This document shows positions 5,971 through 17,000 of a DNA stretch of 39,672 bases, one piece after another. The position numbers and the translations under genes were made by a program. The notes beneath the pieces were generated by a model. It made no database searches. It saw only the letters and a program-made list of their open reading frames with translations, and had not been told where the DNA came from. The number at the start of each line of letters is the position of its first letter. Position 1 is the first letter of the stretch. The DNA comes from an uncultured Clostridium sp. (lineage in GTDB: Bacteria; Bacillota; Clostridia; TANB77; CAG-508), in contig CAKNJR010000016.1 in NCBI GenBank assembly GCA_930986425.1, forward strand, positions 1 through 39,672, in the 5' to 3' direction.

Positions 5971-6832
5971 CTTGTTTTTCTCCTTCCAATAATTCCAAAC
6001 CGATTAGCGCATGATAGTCTTTATTTATTTTTTTGTCATACATTCCAATAACTACGTCATAAATGTATTCTTCTCTATCTTCATACTCTATTTTTACAAA
6101 GTCTGGTTTTACTCCTATTAACATTCCATTTTGTTTTCCTATTGAGTTGAATGGAATTATTTTTAATTTTAAGTTTTCTGTATTTGGCTCATCACCTCCT
6201 ATAATTTTTTCTAAATCTATATCTGTAAAATTCTTGATTTTATTTTTTTCCACTACTATTACTGGCTTTTTTGAAATAGGGTCTTTTAAAGTATTTCCAG
6301 AGTCTAAGTATGCTTTTACTTCGGTTTTCTGCTTGTTTATGCTTATTTCTAAATTACAAATCATATCTTTCTTTTTTAATTGCCTCTTATTTATTTGAAA
6401 TGCTATTTGTATTATGCAAAATCCCACTAAACCTGCCACTATTGTAATCTTCATTGGATATGTTCCAACTAAAACTCCATCTTTAAATGCTATGCTTTCA
6501 GGGCTTATCATATAAAGTAAAGCTAATGCGCAACCTCCCATTACGAACGATGTTAAGTAAAATAAAAGTATGGTTTTGCACAGTTTTTTTACATTTTGTG
6601 GATTAAATGCTATATATATCATTATTATTGAGAGAAGTATTTTCATAAATATGTTTGAATATATTGGAATTATGTTTAAGTATGAGATTATTGCATATAC
6701 TCCTCCAAATGAACTAGATAAGATTAATCTTAACTGTTTCATTTGCATTTTTTGTATAAAGCCCGTGGCAAATAGAATAATGTAATTCATTAGTAAGTTT
6801 TCAACAAAAACTATATCTAGGTAAACTGTCAT
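5915..6832 (-). CDS. spoIIGA: Pro-sigma-E processing peptidase SpoIIGA
   Basis: Membrane aspartic protease that cleaves pro-sigma-E in the mother cell after septation. The 305-aa protein starts at ATG 6832 after AAAGGGG. The N-terminal half has about five hydrophobic helices (residues ~5-145). The C-terminal domain has the [12 protein letters not shown] motif with catalytic Asp near residue 177. Length matches Bacillus SpoIIGA (309). Its 3' end overlaps sigE, as is common for this pair. It lies downstream of ftsZ but is separated from it by a terminator and has a candidate Spo0A-type promoter. Confidence 0.95.
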   Translation of the reverse strand: MTVYLDIVFVENLLMNYIILFATGFIQKMQMKQLRLILSSSFGGVYAIISYLNIIPIYSNIFMKILLSIIMIYIAFNPQNVKKLCKTILLFYLTSFVMGGCALALLYMISPESIAFKDGVLVGTYPMKITIVAGLVGFCIIQIAFQINKRQLKKKDMICNLEISINKQKTEVKAYLDSGNTLKDPISKKPVIVVEKNKIKNFTDIDLEKIIGGDEPNTENLKLKIIPFNSIGKQNGMLIGVKPDFVKIEYEDREEYIYDVVIGMYDKKINKDYHALIGLELLEGEKQDANIRNIKQNVRKVHSKR

Positions 6833-6896
6833 AACTTACCCCTTTGATTTAATGATGTTTTTAGGGACATCTCCCAAAAGCAGATTTGTTATTCTT

Positions 6897-6930
6897 ATTT
6901 TAGAATTAATTAGCTGAAAAAACTGTCAAA
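6897..6930 (-). promoter_or_regulatory. Candidate Spo0A-dependent spoIIG promoter
   Basis: On the minus strand TTGACA (plus 6924-6929) is followed after 21 bp by TAAAAT (plus 6897-6902). TGTCAAA (6924-6930), close to the 0A box TGTCGAA, overlaps the -35. The Bacillus spoIIG promoter has the same long spacing (22 bp) with 0A boxes at its -35. This is an inference by analogy. Confidence 0.45.
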
Positions 6931-6948
6931 TTTATGGACAAAAAAATA

Positions 6949-6978
6949 AAAAATGAGCGACTTTTTTCGCTCATTTTT
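6949..6978 (-). terminator. Terminator of the ftsA-ftsZ transcript
   Basis: A perfect 12-bp stem (AAAAATGAGCGA at 6949-6960 with its complement at 6967-6978) with a 6-nt loop is followed on the minus strand by a T-rich tail, 13 bp after the ftsZ stop. It separates ftsZ from spoIIGA. Confidence 0.85.
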
Positions 6979-6990
6979 GAGTTAAATATT

Positions 6991-8097
6991 TTATTTATTT
7001 AAATTTTTATTCTTTTTTAAGAATGGTGGTATGTCTAAGTAGTCTGTTCCTGCGTCATTGTTTGGAACTGGTGTTGATGATTTTGTTGGCCATGCTGTTT
7101 TTCCTATTGTTGTTTCTTTTGCACCTGGTTCTTTGTCGAATCCTGTTGCTATAACTGTTATTACTATATCTTCATCTAGGCTCTTATCTATTACTGCACC
7201 AAAGATGATATTTGCTTCTGGGTCAACACTTCTTTGTACAAGTTCTGCTGCTGTGTTTACTTCATGTAGTCCTAGGTTCTCGCCACCTGTTACATTTATG
7301 ATAACACCTCTTGCACCTTCTATTGTTGTTTCTAGTAATGGGCTTTGGATAGCTTGTTTTGCTGCATCTTCTGCTCTATTTTCTCCAGATGCTCTACCAA
7401 TACCCATATGTGCCATACCTGTATTTAACATTATTGTTTTAACATCTGCAAAGTCTAGGTTTACTAGTCCTGGTACTTTGATTAAGTCTGATATACCTTG
7501 AACACCTTGTCTTAATACATCATCTGCCATTTTGAAAGCTTCTACTATTGATGTTTTTCTATCTATTATTTGTAATAGTTTATCATTTGGTATTACTACT
7601 AAAGTATCAACTTTTCCTTTAAGACTTTCTATTCCTCTTTCGGCTTGTGTAAGTCTTTTCTTTCCTTCAAATGTGAATGGCTTTGTTACTACTGCAATTG
7701 TAAGTATTCCCATTTCTTTAGCAATATTAGCTACTATTGGAGCTGCACCCGTTCCAGTTCCGCCTCCCATACCAGCTGTAACAAATACCATGTCTGCACC
7801 TTTTATTGCTTCTGAGATTTCTGCTTTGCTTTCTTCAGCAGCTTGAGCTCCTATATCTGGGTTTGCTCCAGCGCCTAATCCTCTTGTTATTTTTTCTCCA
7901 ATTTGAATTTTTGTTCCAGCTTTTGATAAAAGTAGAGCTTGTCTATCTGTATTTACAGTAACAAATTCAACTCCTTCTATTCCTGAGTCTACCATTCTGT
8001 TTACAGCGTTGTTACCTGCTCCTCCAACACCTATAACTTTTATTATAGCTGTATCTTCTGTTCCGTAATTTTCATCATAGTTATTATCCATCAACAT
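6991..8097 (-). CDS. ftsZ: Cell division GTPase FtsZ
   Basis: Tubulin homologue that polymerises into the division ring at mid-cell. The 368-aa protein starts at ATG 8097, eight bases after AGGAGG. A second ATG two codons on is a weaker choice. GGAGNN near residue 25, the GTP-binding [10 protein letters not shown] (111-120) and the T7-loop region (NLDFADV) are intact. The C-terminus ends in [11 protein letters not shown], the conserved peptide that binds FtsA and other partners. It lies directly after ftsA and ends at a strong terminator. Confidence 0.98.
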   Translation of the reverse strand: MLMDNNYDENYGTEDTAIIKVIGVGGAGNNAVNRMVDSGIEGVEFVTVNTDRQALLLSKAGTKIQIGEKITRGLGAGANPDIGAQAAEESKAEISEAIKGADMVFVTAGMGGGTGTGAAPIVANIAKEMGILTIAVVTKPFTFEGKKRLTQAERGIESLKGKVDTLVVIPNDKLLQIIDRKTSIVEAFKMADDVLRQGVQGISDLIKVPGLVNLDFADVKTIMLNTGMAHMGIGRASGENRAEDAAKQAIQSPLLETTIEGARGVIINVTGGENLGLHEVNTAAELVQRSVDPEANIIFGAVIDKSLDEDIVITVIATGFDKEPGAKETTIGKTAWPTKSSTPVPNNDAGTDYLDIPPFLKKNKNLNK

Positions 8098-8196
8098 AAA
8101 GCTTTCCTCCTAATATATTTATATAATTGATTTTGTTAACTTAATTAAATTTAGCAGTTTGCCTTTAACCTTTAATTTTTAGGTTAATTCTTTATT

Positions 8197-9423
8197 TTAC
8201 GAATAAAAAAATTCTTTTACTTTTTCTAATATGTTTTTAAAGAATCCTTTATCTGAATTTATATCTAAACTGCTTGATACATTTTTTGCAAATGGTCTTG
8301 ATGCGATATATCTAACTAAAGCATATGCAGTTGCATAATTTGGTTTTATTATACTTGCGATTTTGTTGTTTGCCATTTTTACTGGAATGTTTAATGTAAT
8401 TTTTCCTACTATATCGCTTTTGCTTATGCTTGTAATTCCTTGTCCTGTAATTACAACAGTATTTATATTTTGTTTAATGCCTTGGTTAGAAACATCTTGA
8501 TTTACTAATTCAAATATTTGCTCAACTCTTGCTTCGATTATTTCGACAATTTCTGAACTTTTTACTATTTTGTTGTTTTCATCTTTTGCTGTATTTAGCA
8601 CAACATCTGTATCATTATCTATATATGATTTAAGTGCTAAGCCATATTGTCTTTTTAATCTTTCTGCTTCGTCTAGTGATATTCCTAAAACAACTGCTAT
8701 ATCGTTTGTAATGTTATTACCCCCAACTGGTATTGAATTAGTGTATACATATCTATCTCCATCAAATACACCTATATTCATTGTTTCTGCACCAATGTCT
8801 AGTAACATTACATAGTCTTTTTGTTCCATTGCATCTAATACAAGATTTTTTTCTGCAAGAGTTATTGGGACCATCCCATCTATATCTACATCTACTTTTT
8901 TGAATATATTAGTTATGGCTCTCATATAATCCTTTTCTGCTAGGATTATTTGTGCATTAAGTGTAAACTTACCACTAAATGTTCCTATTGGGTCGTCGAC
9001 TTTTTTTCCATCTTCTAATACAAATTCGTTTATTACTATATCTATTATTTGTTTTCCTTCAGGTATATCTATATCTTTTGCCTGCATTAAGCTACTAGAC
9101 ACATCTCTTGCTGATATTCCCGAATATTTATCTTTAGCTTCTTTTGTAACACTGTTTTGTACAATGGTAACATATTTTCCCGGTATTGTTATGTATGCTG
9201 AATTTATTTTCATGTTCATTTCTTTTTCAGCTTCTTTTATAACATATGAGATAGACTCGCTTAATGATTGCTCATCAACTATTTTTCCTTTTTGTATGCC
9301 ATTGCTTTTTTTGCTGGTGTTACATATTACTTCAATCTGATTAAAGTTATTGACTTCACCTACTACTAAGCTAATCTTAGATGCACCGATGTCAATAGCC
9401 ACTATTATGTCACCTATAGCCAA
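8197..9423 (-). CDS. ftsA: Cell division protein FtsA
   Basis: Actin-like ATPase that tethers FtsZ to the membrane. The 408-aa protein starts at ATG 9423 after GGAGGT. It opens with the nucleotide-binding IVAIDIGASKISLVVGEV, and MLLDIGAETMNIGVF is the second phosphate loop. The C-terminal FFKNILEKVKEFFYS is an amphipathic membrane-targeting helix. It is first in the ftsA-ftsZ unit, with a promoter at 9464-9492. Confidence 0.97.
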   Translation of the reverse strand: MAIGDIIVAIDIGASKISLVVGEVNNFNQIEVICNTSKKSNGIQKGKIVDEQSLSESISYVIKEAEKEMNMKINSAYITIPGKYVTIVQNSVTKEAKDKYSGISARDVSSSLMQAKDIDIPEGKQIIDIVINEFVLEDGKKVDDPIGTFSGKFTLNAQIILAEKDYMRAITNIFKKVDVDIDGMVPITLAEKNLVLDAMEQKDYVMLLDIGAETMNIGVFDGDRYVYTNSIPVGGNNITNDIAVVLGISLDEAERLKRQYGLALKSYIDNDTDVVLNTAKDENNKIVKSSEIVEIIEARVEQIFELVNQDVSNQGIKQNINTVVITGQGITSISKSDIVGKITLNIPVKMANNKIASIIKPNYATAYALVRYIASRPFAKNVSSSLDINSDKGFFKNILEKVKEFFYS

Positions 9424-9463
9424 AGCAAATACCTCCAGTCCGCCTTAATTTTTTCTAGTATGC

Positions 9464-9492
9464 ATATTATTATATTTTTCAAAAAAAGTCAA
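9464..9492 (-). promoter_or_regulatory. Promoter of ftsA-ftsZ
   Basis: TTGACT (plus 9487-9492), a 17-bp spacer and TAATAT (plus 9464-9469) on the minus strand, about 40 bp before ftsA. Confidence 0.6.
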
Positions 9493-9578
9493 TAGAATTA
9501 GACATATTTTTGTAATATTTTTGTAACCTATTTGTAATAAATTATTTTATGATTTTTATTTATTTACTACTGGTTATT

Positions 9579-9971
9579 TTAAGCTTTTTCGTTCTCTTTT
9601 TCTTTGTTTTTATGTTTACTATTTTCTCTTTTTTCTGAAAATTTTGATAAATAATATCTACGTATAATTCCTAGGTTATTGAACATTCTTCCTACAAATA
9701 CTATTATTGCTGCTAAGTATATGTCTACATTTAATTTTTCTCCTAAATATGTAAGTAGCATTGCTAGTATTGCATTTACAAAAAATCCAGAAATAAATAC
9801 TTTCATATCAAAGTTCTTTTTAATGTTTGATGCGATTCCTCCAAATACTGAATCAAGTGCAGCAACTATTGCTATTGCTAAATATTGTGATACTGTATAT
9901 GGAATTGTTGGTGTTAGAATTCCTATAACTACACCTAATACACATCCTACTACTATTGCTATTATCATCAT
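9579..9971 (-). CDS. sbp: Small basic membrane protein Sbp (DUF1290)
   Basis: The 130-aa protein is assigned a start at ATG 9971 (MMIIAIVVGCVLG), preceded by AAAGGAAAG. The longer frame to 10037 adds 22 residues unlike the family. Three or four hydrophobic segments and the family core (LDSVFGGI, FDMKVFISGFFVNAILA, LAAIIVFVGRMFNNLGIIRRYYL) are clear. The C-terminal ~25 residues are Lys/Glu-rich. The function is unknown, but the family lies between DUF881 genes and ftsA/ftsZ across Firmicutes, suggesting a divisome role. Confidence 0.9.
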   Translation of the reverse strand: MMIIAIVVGCVLGVVIGILTPTIPYTVSQYLAIAIVAALDSVFGGIASNIKKNFDMKVFISGFFVNAILAMLLTYLGEKLNVDIYLAAIIVFVGRMFNNLGIIRRYYLSKFSEKRENSKHKNKEKENEKA

Positions 9972-10109
9972 AATAAATTTCTTTCCTTTCTCGCTTCGCT
10001 TAAAGGCACATATAGTTATGAAAGTAATTTCTTTCAAACTAAAATCCTTTCTAGCTATACAAAGCTTTTTTATTTTTGTTATTTGGAATAAGTCTTACTA
10101 ATATTAGAT

Positions 10110-10844
10110 TTATTCTACTTCTTTTAAGTATCTATTGTTTAGTTCTCCAGTGTAAGCTCCTATTTCAATATTGTTGTCTTGTTCAACTTCAATTGACATA
10201 CCATTAGCTTTCATCTGGTCAATATATCCACTATTTTTTATGCTAAGTGTACTCATTAAATATGTTGGGTCACCTATTGCTTTTACTACATATGGTGATG
10301 TTAATCTTACATTTCCATATAGTATAATTAGTCCATCATTTAAAGTTACTATATCTGCTAGATTTATTATTCTATTATCATTTATTGATATTGCTTCTGC
10401 TCCCGCATATCTTAATTCACTAAGTAATAATATTAAATCATCTGCTATATATGTATATAGTGCTTCTTCTGTATCTGTTAGTGTTATTACTACTCCGCTT
10501 CCTTTTACATCTGTAAGTCCCAAAATAGTTTTAGCTTGTTCAACTTCTTGGTCTAGTAGCTCTGTTGTTTCTTGGTTTTCATTTATAGCTGTTTCATATT
10601 CATTTATTGTGTTTTGATTAGCATTGTATTGCTCCATTGTTTCCTCATATCTAGACCTATAACTTGCTATTTGAGTTCTTAATTCATCATCTCTCATACC
10701 TTCTATATCTAGTTCTCTTGATTCATCAACAGTTCTAAATTGTACAAAGATTGATGCTATAAGGACTAATGCTATAACTCCTGATACTATTGATAAAACT
10801 AGTGTAGCTTTATTAATTGGCTTTTTTTCTTTGTCTTTTTTCAT
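10110..10844 (-). CDS. DUF881 family protein (YlxW/YlxX type)
   Basis: The 244-aa protein has an N-terminal membrane anchor (~15-36), a coiled-coil stretch (~45-105) and a DUF881 domain (LLSELRYAGAEAISINDNRI, VVKAIGDPTYL) facing outside. It is paralogous to the gene immediately upstream (10856-11569), with 11 bp between them. Function is unknown. Its constant place between ftsQ and sbp/ftsA suggests a link to septal wall synthesis. Confidence 0.9.
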   Translation of the reverse strand: MKKDKEKKPINKATLVLSIVSGVIALVLIASIFVQFRTVDESRELDIEGMRDDELRTQIASYRSRYEETMEQYNANQNTINEYETAINENQETTELLDQEVEQAKTILGLTDVKGSGVVITLTDTEEALYTYIADDLILLLSELRYAGAEAISINDNRIINLADIVTLNDGLIILYGNVRLTSPYVVKAIGDPTYLMSTLSIKNSGYIDQMKANGMSIEVEQDNNIEIGAYTGELNNRYLKEVE

Positions 10845-10855
10845 ATGCCCTCCTT

Positions 10856-11569
10856 TTAATCATTGTTTTGAGCATATTTGAAACTTAATGCTCCTGTATA
10901 TTTTGATATTTGTACATTATCTGATTTTCTTGTATCTACTTGTATTGACCTTGCTCTTAGCCCATATGTATATCCACCAGCTCTAGTAATTGCTCCATAC
11001 AAGCTTTCTTGGTTTCCAATTGCTTTTATTGTAAATGGTGAACCTACTTTGTTTCCATTTATTAATATGACATTTCCTGCGCAAGTTATTGCAGTTGTAT
11101 TTACTATTCTTTCATCATTTATTGATATTGCCTCTGCACCTGCATTAGCTAATTCATTTACTAAACTTCTTAAATCTGAATCATGAACAATTAAATTGTT
11201 CATATCAATTGCTGTGTTTGTTTGAATGCTATCTGTAACTGTCATTGTTATTCCTTCTCCAGTTACATCTGTAAGACCTAATAACTGATTGTATGTTTTT
11301 AGTTCTTCTTGTTTTTCTGCTGAGCTATTACCATTTTCTGTTGAGGTCTGTCTTAGCTCTTCTAGTCTTTTTACTGACTGCTCTAAATCTGCTTCGGCAT
11401 TATCTGACCTTTCTTTCCACTCTAGTAAACTGTCTTTTAGCTCACTATTTGCAAATGCTTGCGATACAGCTGAATTTTCTCCTTGCATAGTTCTTACTTG
11501 TACAGTAATAGCTGCTGCTAATACGATGCAAACTATACCTATTGCTATGTATGCACTTTTGTTTTTCAT
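10856..11569 (-). CDS. DUF881 family protein (YlxW/YlxX type), second copy
   Basis: The 237-aa protein has a single N-terminal membrane helix (~6-24), a coiled coil (~45-90) and a DUF881 domain (LVNELANAGAEAISINDERIVNT, FTIKAIGNQESLY). It forms a co-directional series with ftsQ (17 bp upstream) and its paralogue downstream. Paired DUF881 genes here are common in Firmicutes. The molecular role is unknown. Confidence 0.9.
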   Translation of the reverse strand: MKNKSAYIAIGIVCIVLAAAITVQVRTMQGENSAVSQAFANSELKDSLLEWKERSDNAEADLEQSVKRLEELRQTSTENGNSSAEKQEELKTYNQLLGLTDVTGEGITMTVTDSIQTNTAIDMNNLIVHDSDLRSLVNELANAGAEAISINDERIVNTTAITCAGNVILINGNKVGSPFTIKAIGNQESLYGAITRAGGYTYGLRARSIQVDTRKSDNVQISKYTGALSFKYAQNND

Positions 11570-11586
11570 AAAAATCTCCTTTCGCT

Positions 11587-12642
11587 TTAAACCTTCTCTC
11601 TAAAGAATGGATATTTTTCATTTAAGTTCATGTCTACAAATATTTCTCCGGCGTGGTCTTTTTCTTTTTCTAATATAGCTTTTACATATAACATTCTAGT
11701 ATCTAGGCTTGTACAATCTCCTAGGTAAACTGTTTTTTGTTCTGTTTCCATGAACAATGTATAATTGCTACTATTTTCTATATTAATAGAAGTAATTAAA
11801 CTATCTATGTTATTTGTTTTTGCTGAAGCTGTTATTCTTAATACAGTGTTTAATTTTTCCAAATCATTTTCACATAATCTATTTCCTGGTACAATTTCAT
11901 CTTGTGAAGTCTCATAACCAGTTATTTTTGAAAGTCCTTCTTTTGGATTTGCAGAAATTTCTAATATATATCCTTGATTATCTATGTATGCATATGATCC
12001 ACCATATTCAAGCATATATGTTGCTACTCTTTCTGTTATTACAAATGTTATAGTATCTGGCAGAGTTCTTCTTATTTCTACTGTTCTAACATATGGATTT
12101 TCTTTAATTGCTGAAATTGTATCTTTGTTAGATACTTTAAATAGGTTTGTTTCTTTTTGAACTTTAGATAAGCTAATTATTTGTTCAGATGATATACTCG
12201 TGTTTCCTTCTACATTAATATTTTTTATATTAAATATTGGTGATAACATTAAGTAAATAATTATGCCTGCAATTACTGCTAAAAGCAAAATAAGTTTTAT
12301 AAAAGTTTTTACTCTTCTATTTCTTCTAATTTGTTCTTCTGTCATTCTTGCTTTTTTAGTTTGTTTTGCTCTTTGAATTCTTAGCTTGTCCTGTCTCTTT
12401 TGTTCTTTAGCAAGTTCTTTTTCTTTTGTTCTTTTCTCTTTTAATTTTTCTTTTTTGATTTTTTCTAGTTTTTTCTTATCTATATGTTTCACTTCATTTT
12501 CTCCAATGAAGTGTTCTTGTTCTAAGTCTGCTTTTTTAGCTTTACTAGTTTTTTTCTTTTTTTGAGCTGTTTTTGTTACTTTCTTTCTAGTTTCTTCAAG
12601 TTCAATTTGTTCATCAAAATTGAAAATGCTATTATTTGGCAT
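11587..12642 (-). CDS. ftsQ: Cell division protein FtsQ/DivIB
   Basis: Bitopic divisome protein that recruits septal synthesis enzymes. The 351-aa product starts at ATG 12642, directly after murA, with AAAGGTGG upstream. Residues 1-110 are a long Lys/Glu-rich cytoplasmic tail. A membrane helix follows (~114-132), then a POTRA domain (FNIKNINVEGNTSISSEQI) and the FtsQ domain (YVRTVEIRRTLPDTITFVITER, AYIDNQGYIL). The charged tail is longer than usual. Confidence 0.93.
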   Translation of the reverse strand: MPNNSIFNFDEQIELEETRKKVTKTAQKKKKTSKAKKADLEQEHFIGENEVKHIDKKKLEKIKKEKLKEKRTKEKELAKEQKRQDKLRIQRAKQTKKARMTEEQIRRNRRVKTFIKLILLLAVIAGIIIYLMLSPIFNIKNINVEGNTSISSEQIISLSKVQKETNLFKVSNKDTISAIKENPYVRTVEIRRTLPDTITFVITERVATYMLEYGGSYAYIDNQGYILEISANPKEGLSKITGYETSQDEIVPGNRLCENDLEKLNTVLRITASAKTNNIDSLITSINIENSSNYTLFMETEQKTVYLGDCTSLDTRMLYVKAILEKEKDHAGEIFVDMNLNEKYPFFREKV

Positions 12643-13899
12643 TTATACCACCTTTTCTTTTTTTATATTAGCTCCCAGTTTTTGGAGCTTTTCGTCTAAG
12701 TTTTCATATCCTCTTAGTATATATTCAATGTTTTCTACTCGCGTTTTACCTTCTGACATTAATCCTGCTATTACTAAAGCTGCTCCACCTCTTAAGTCTT
12801 TGCTCATTACGTCTTTTCCATATAATGTGTCTACGCCTGTAATTTCAAGCGTTTTTCCATTTTCTTCAATGTTTGCTCCCATTCGAATTAATTCTTCAGC
12901 ATATTTGAATCTATTTTCAAATATGTTTTCTTCTATAATTGATTTTCCTTCAGCTTTTGTAAGTATAGATCCCATTATTGGTTGCATATCTGTTGGAAAT
13001 CCTGGATATGGCTCTGTTGCGAGTTTAATTGCTTTGAGCTTTTTTGGAGCAACTAGTTTTATTGTATTTCTATTTATTGTGACTTTACATCCCGCTTCTT
13101 TTAGTGAATAAAGCACTGTTAACAAATTTTCTGGATTCGCTCCTTTTACTGTGATTTTTCCACCTGTTCCAGCTGCTGCACAAAGTAAAGTTCCTGTTTC
13201 TATTCTATCTGAAATTATTTTGTAATTTGCTTTATGTAAGCTTTTTACTCCAAATATTGTAATTTCTGAAGTACCAGCTCCATATATTTTAGCTCCCATA
13301 CAATTTAAGCATTTTGCTAAATCTTTTATTTCTGGTTCTTTTGCTGCATTGGTTATATGTGTAGCTCCTTTTGCATATACTGATGCTAAGATAATGTTTT
13401 CAGTTGCACCTACACTTGGAAATTTTAGTTTTATCCTTTTACCTACAATTTCCTTGCATTTGCAACTTATAACGTCACCTTCTTCTTCAATATCTATTCC
13501 TAATTTTTTAAATGCATCTAAGTGTAAATCAATTGGTCTTGCTCCTATATTGCATCCCCCTGGAAATGCAAATGTGGCTTCTTTGAATCTTCCTATTATA
13601 GCCCCAGCAAGAACTACTGTTGAACGTAATTTGTGCATTAAATCTTTAGGAATAGTTGTTTTGTTCATATTTTTGCTACATATTGTTATTTTACCATTTT
13701 TATTATCGACTGTGCAACCTAATAACTTTAATATTTCTAATGTGATTTTAGTATCTTCTATGTTAGGAATGTTATATAGTGTTACAGGTTCTGGATTTAG
13801 TATAGCTGTAGCTATTATTGGGAGTGCTGCATTTTTTGAGCCTGATGCTTCTACTTTTCCTTGCAATTTTGTTTTGCCTTGAATTATGTAACTTAACAT
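12643..13899 (-). CDS. murA: UDP-GlcNAc 1-carboxyvinyltransferase MurA
   Basis: Transfers enolpyruvate from PEP to UDP-GlcNAc, the first committed step of peptidoglycan synthesis; it is the fosfomycin target. The 418-aa protein has SGSKNAALP with Lys22, and the active-site loop PGGCNIGARPIDLH with catalytic Cys116. Two inside-out alpha/beta domains fill the usual length. It is adjacent to ftsQ without a gap, so it is probably in the same operon. Confidence 0.97.
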   Translation of the reverse strand: MLSYIIQGKTKLQGKVEASGSKNAALPIIATAILNPEPVTLYNIPNIEDTKITLEILKLLGCTVDNKNGKITICSKNMNKTTIPKDLMHKLRSTVVLAGAIIGRFKEATFAFPGGCNIGARPIDLHLDAFKKLGIDIEEEGDVISCKCKEIVGKRIKLKFPSVGATENIILASVYAKGATHITNAAKEPEIKDLAKCLNCMGAKIYGAGTSEITIFGVKSLHKANYKIISDRIETGTLLCAAAGTGGKITVKGANPENLLTVLYSLKEAGCKVTINRNTIKLVAPKKLKAIKLATEPYPGFPTDMQPIMGSILTKAEGKSIIEENIFENRFKYAEELIRMGANIEENGKTLEITGVDTLYGKDVMSKDLRGGAALVIAGLMSEGKTRVENIEYILRGYENLDEKLQKLGANIKKEKVV

Positions 13900-14006
13900 A
13901 CTAATATCTCCTTTCTAACTGATATATAGTATGTTATTTTACTTTTTTATGTTACTTGCTCTAGTTTCTAAATTTATGCTTGGTTACAATATATCCTACT
14001 TTTTAA

Positions 14007-17000
14007 TTAAGCACTTTCTTCTTTTAACCTAATTGATAGTAGCTTACTTATTCCATTTTCCTCCATAGTAATACCATAAACTGTATCTGCTGCTTCCATA
14101 GTACCTTTTCTATGTGTAATTACTAAGAATTGTGTAGTATCGCTAAATTTCTTTAAAAATTCTGCAAATCTATATACATTTACATCATCAAGTGCTGCTT
14201 CAATTTCATCTAGTATACAGAATGGTGCTGGATTTATTTTTAATATTGCAAATAATAGAGCTATTGCAGTTAGTGCTTTTTCTCCTCCTGATAAAAGCAT
14301 CATATTTTGAAGTTTTTTACCAGTTGGTTGTGCTTTTATATCTATACCGCACTCTAATATATTGTTTTCATCTTCTAATACCAGTTCAGCTTTTCCTCCA
14401 CCAAATAGTTCTCTAAATACTTCATCAAAGTTTTTGCTTATTTGCTTAAACTTCTCGCTAAATTGCTCTTTCATAGTTTTTGTCATTTCTGTTATAATGT
14501 CTCTTAATTTAGCCATTGTATTTTCTAAGTCTAGTCTTTGTTCACACATAGTTTCATATCTTTCTTTTGTTTTCTTATATTCTTCTATGCTATCAACATT
14601 GACACTTCCTAATTCTTTTATTTGATTATGCAATTCATTTACTCTTTTTTGAGTTTCTTGAACATTTGTAGGCTGAGCATAATCTTTTGCATTATTAGGT
14701 GTTATTTCATATTCATTCCATAATTCATTTACTGTATCAGATATGTCTTGCTCTGTATTTGTTTTCTTGATTCCTATTTTAACTAATTGCTCTTTTACAT
14801 CTTGAATTACAGCGAATTGCTTTTCTATATTTTTTTCTAATTCATCTAGCTTGCTATTTTTTGTATTTTTATTATTTTTTAGCTCTTCTATTTTTGTAGA
14901 ACTTCCGGCTACCTCTGCTTTTATTTTTTCAATGTTATTTTGTAATTCTAAAATATTGTTTCTTATAGATGAATTTTGTTCTTCCATTTTTTCTATTTGA
15001 AGCTTTTTGTTTTCAATAGACTGCTTTTCGCTTTCTATACTTTGCTCTATTCTTGCAATTAGCTCATCCATAGATGTACTACTTTCATCAAATGATGATA
15101 CTGAAATTTTTAAGTTTGTTATGTCCAAGTTTACGTCGTCTATGTATTTTTGATTGTCTTTATTTAGGTTTGCAAATTCTTCTATCTCTTTAGAAATAGT
15201 CTCTATTTGTTCTTCTATGCTTTTTACATTTTCTTGCAATTCTTGTTTTTTGCCTATTGCATCTTGTTTTTTGTTTTCTAATTCTTTTAATTCTTCATTT
15301 AATTTTTCTTTTCTAGATACAATAGAATTAATGCTTTCTTCAAGTTGAACAACTTTTTCTTTTTCCCTAGCATAGGTTATTTCTATTTCTTGAAGTTTTC
15401 TAGTATTTTCTTCTATTTCTGTAGTTTTACTGTCTAATGTTATTTTTTCTTTTTCTTGATTTAAGGATTCTATTTTTTCATCTAATTTTTTTATTTCTTT
15501 TTCTAACTTCTTTATTTCTTCGCTTCTACCTAGGATGTTAGCTGTTTTCTTATTTACAAATCCACCTGTAATTGCTCCTGATGGATTTATAATATCTCCA
15601 TCTAATGTTACAATTCTGAAAGAGTATTTATTTTCTTTAGCTACTTTTATTGCTGTATCCATATTGTCAGTAATAATTGTTCTACCAAGTAAATTAAGCA
15701 CAATTCCTTCATACTCTTTTTTATATTTTACTAAGTCTGATGCTACACCTATAATTTTTCCATCAGGTTTTATATTTTCTAATTTTTTACCATGAACAGT
15801 AGACATTGGTAAAAATGATGCTCTTCCTAATTTATTCACTCTTAGGTACTCTACTAGCTTCTTGGCGTCTCCTTCATTTTCTGTAACTATATTTTGCATA
15901 CTCGCACCTAAGCACATTTCAATTGCTGTACTATATTTTTCATCAGTTGAAACTATATTTGCAAGTACACCATGTATACCTTTTTTTAAGGCTGGATTGT
16001 TATCACATGCAATTAACAACTCTTTTACTGATTTAGTGTATCCTTCTTTTTCTTTCTCCGTTTCTACTAAGAAATTATATTTGCTTTTCTTTAATCTTTG
16101 TTCATCTACTGCATTATTTATTTTTATTTCTATATCTTTTATTTGTTTGTCTAAAGCTTCTTTTTCAGATTTATCTTTTTGAACAGCTTCTTCTATTTGT
16201 TTTTTCTCATTTTCTATTTTTGTAAAATTAGCATTTATATCATTTTTGCTCATTCTCTTTTCGTCTAATTCTGATATAACTCCAGACAATTCTTTTTCTG
16301 CTTGCTTTTTTCTGTTTTCAAAGTTCTCATAATTTACATCTTGTTCTGTTATTTCATTTTCTAAGCTGTATTTATTTTCTTTTAAATCTTCTACTTGCTT
16401 TTTCTTCTCTTCTATTTCTAGTTCTTTACTAGATAACTTTTGATTTAGTTTTCTTAATTCCTCTTCTTTTTCTTCTAATTCTTTTGCAAACTTTTCTTTG
16501 TTTTCCTTTAAATTTTCCTTTTTAGATAATTTGCCTTTTTTCTCTTCTTCTAAGTCTGAAATAGTAATATTACTCCCAGTAATCTCATTTTCTAATCTAT
16601 TTTTATTTTCGCTGTTATTAGAGATTTTTTCTTTGCTAACATTGATTTCTGAATTTATTCTCTCTATTTTATTTTCACTTTCAAATCCAAGTGTTTGAAG
16701 TCTTTCCATTTCAGTAGAAATTTCTTCAATTTGATTTTTTAGTTCTTGTTTTAATTCTTGCATATCTTCAAGTTTATTGTTTTCTTCAAGGCTTTGATTT
16801 TCAAAAATTTCTTTGTTCTTTTCTAATTCTTGAAGCTTCTCTTTAAATGTATTTATTTTTAATACAAATAAACCTACTTCTATATTTTTTAATTCTTCTC
16901 TCAAATCTAAAAATTTTCTAGCCTTTTCTGATTGTAATTTAAGTGGTTCTATATTTGCTTCTATTTCAGATAAAATATCATTGATTCTTACTAGGTTTAG

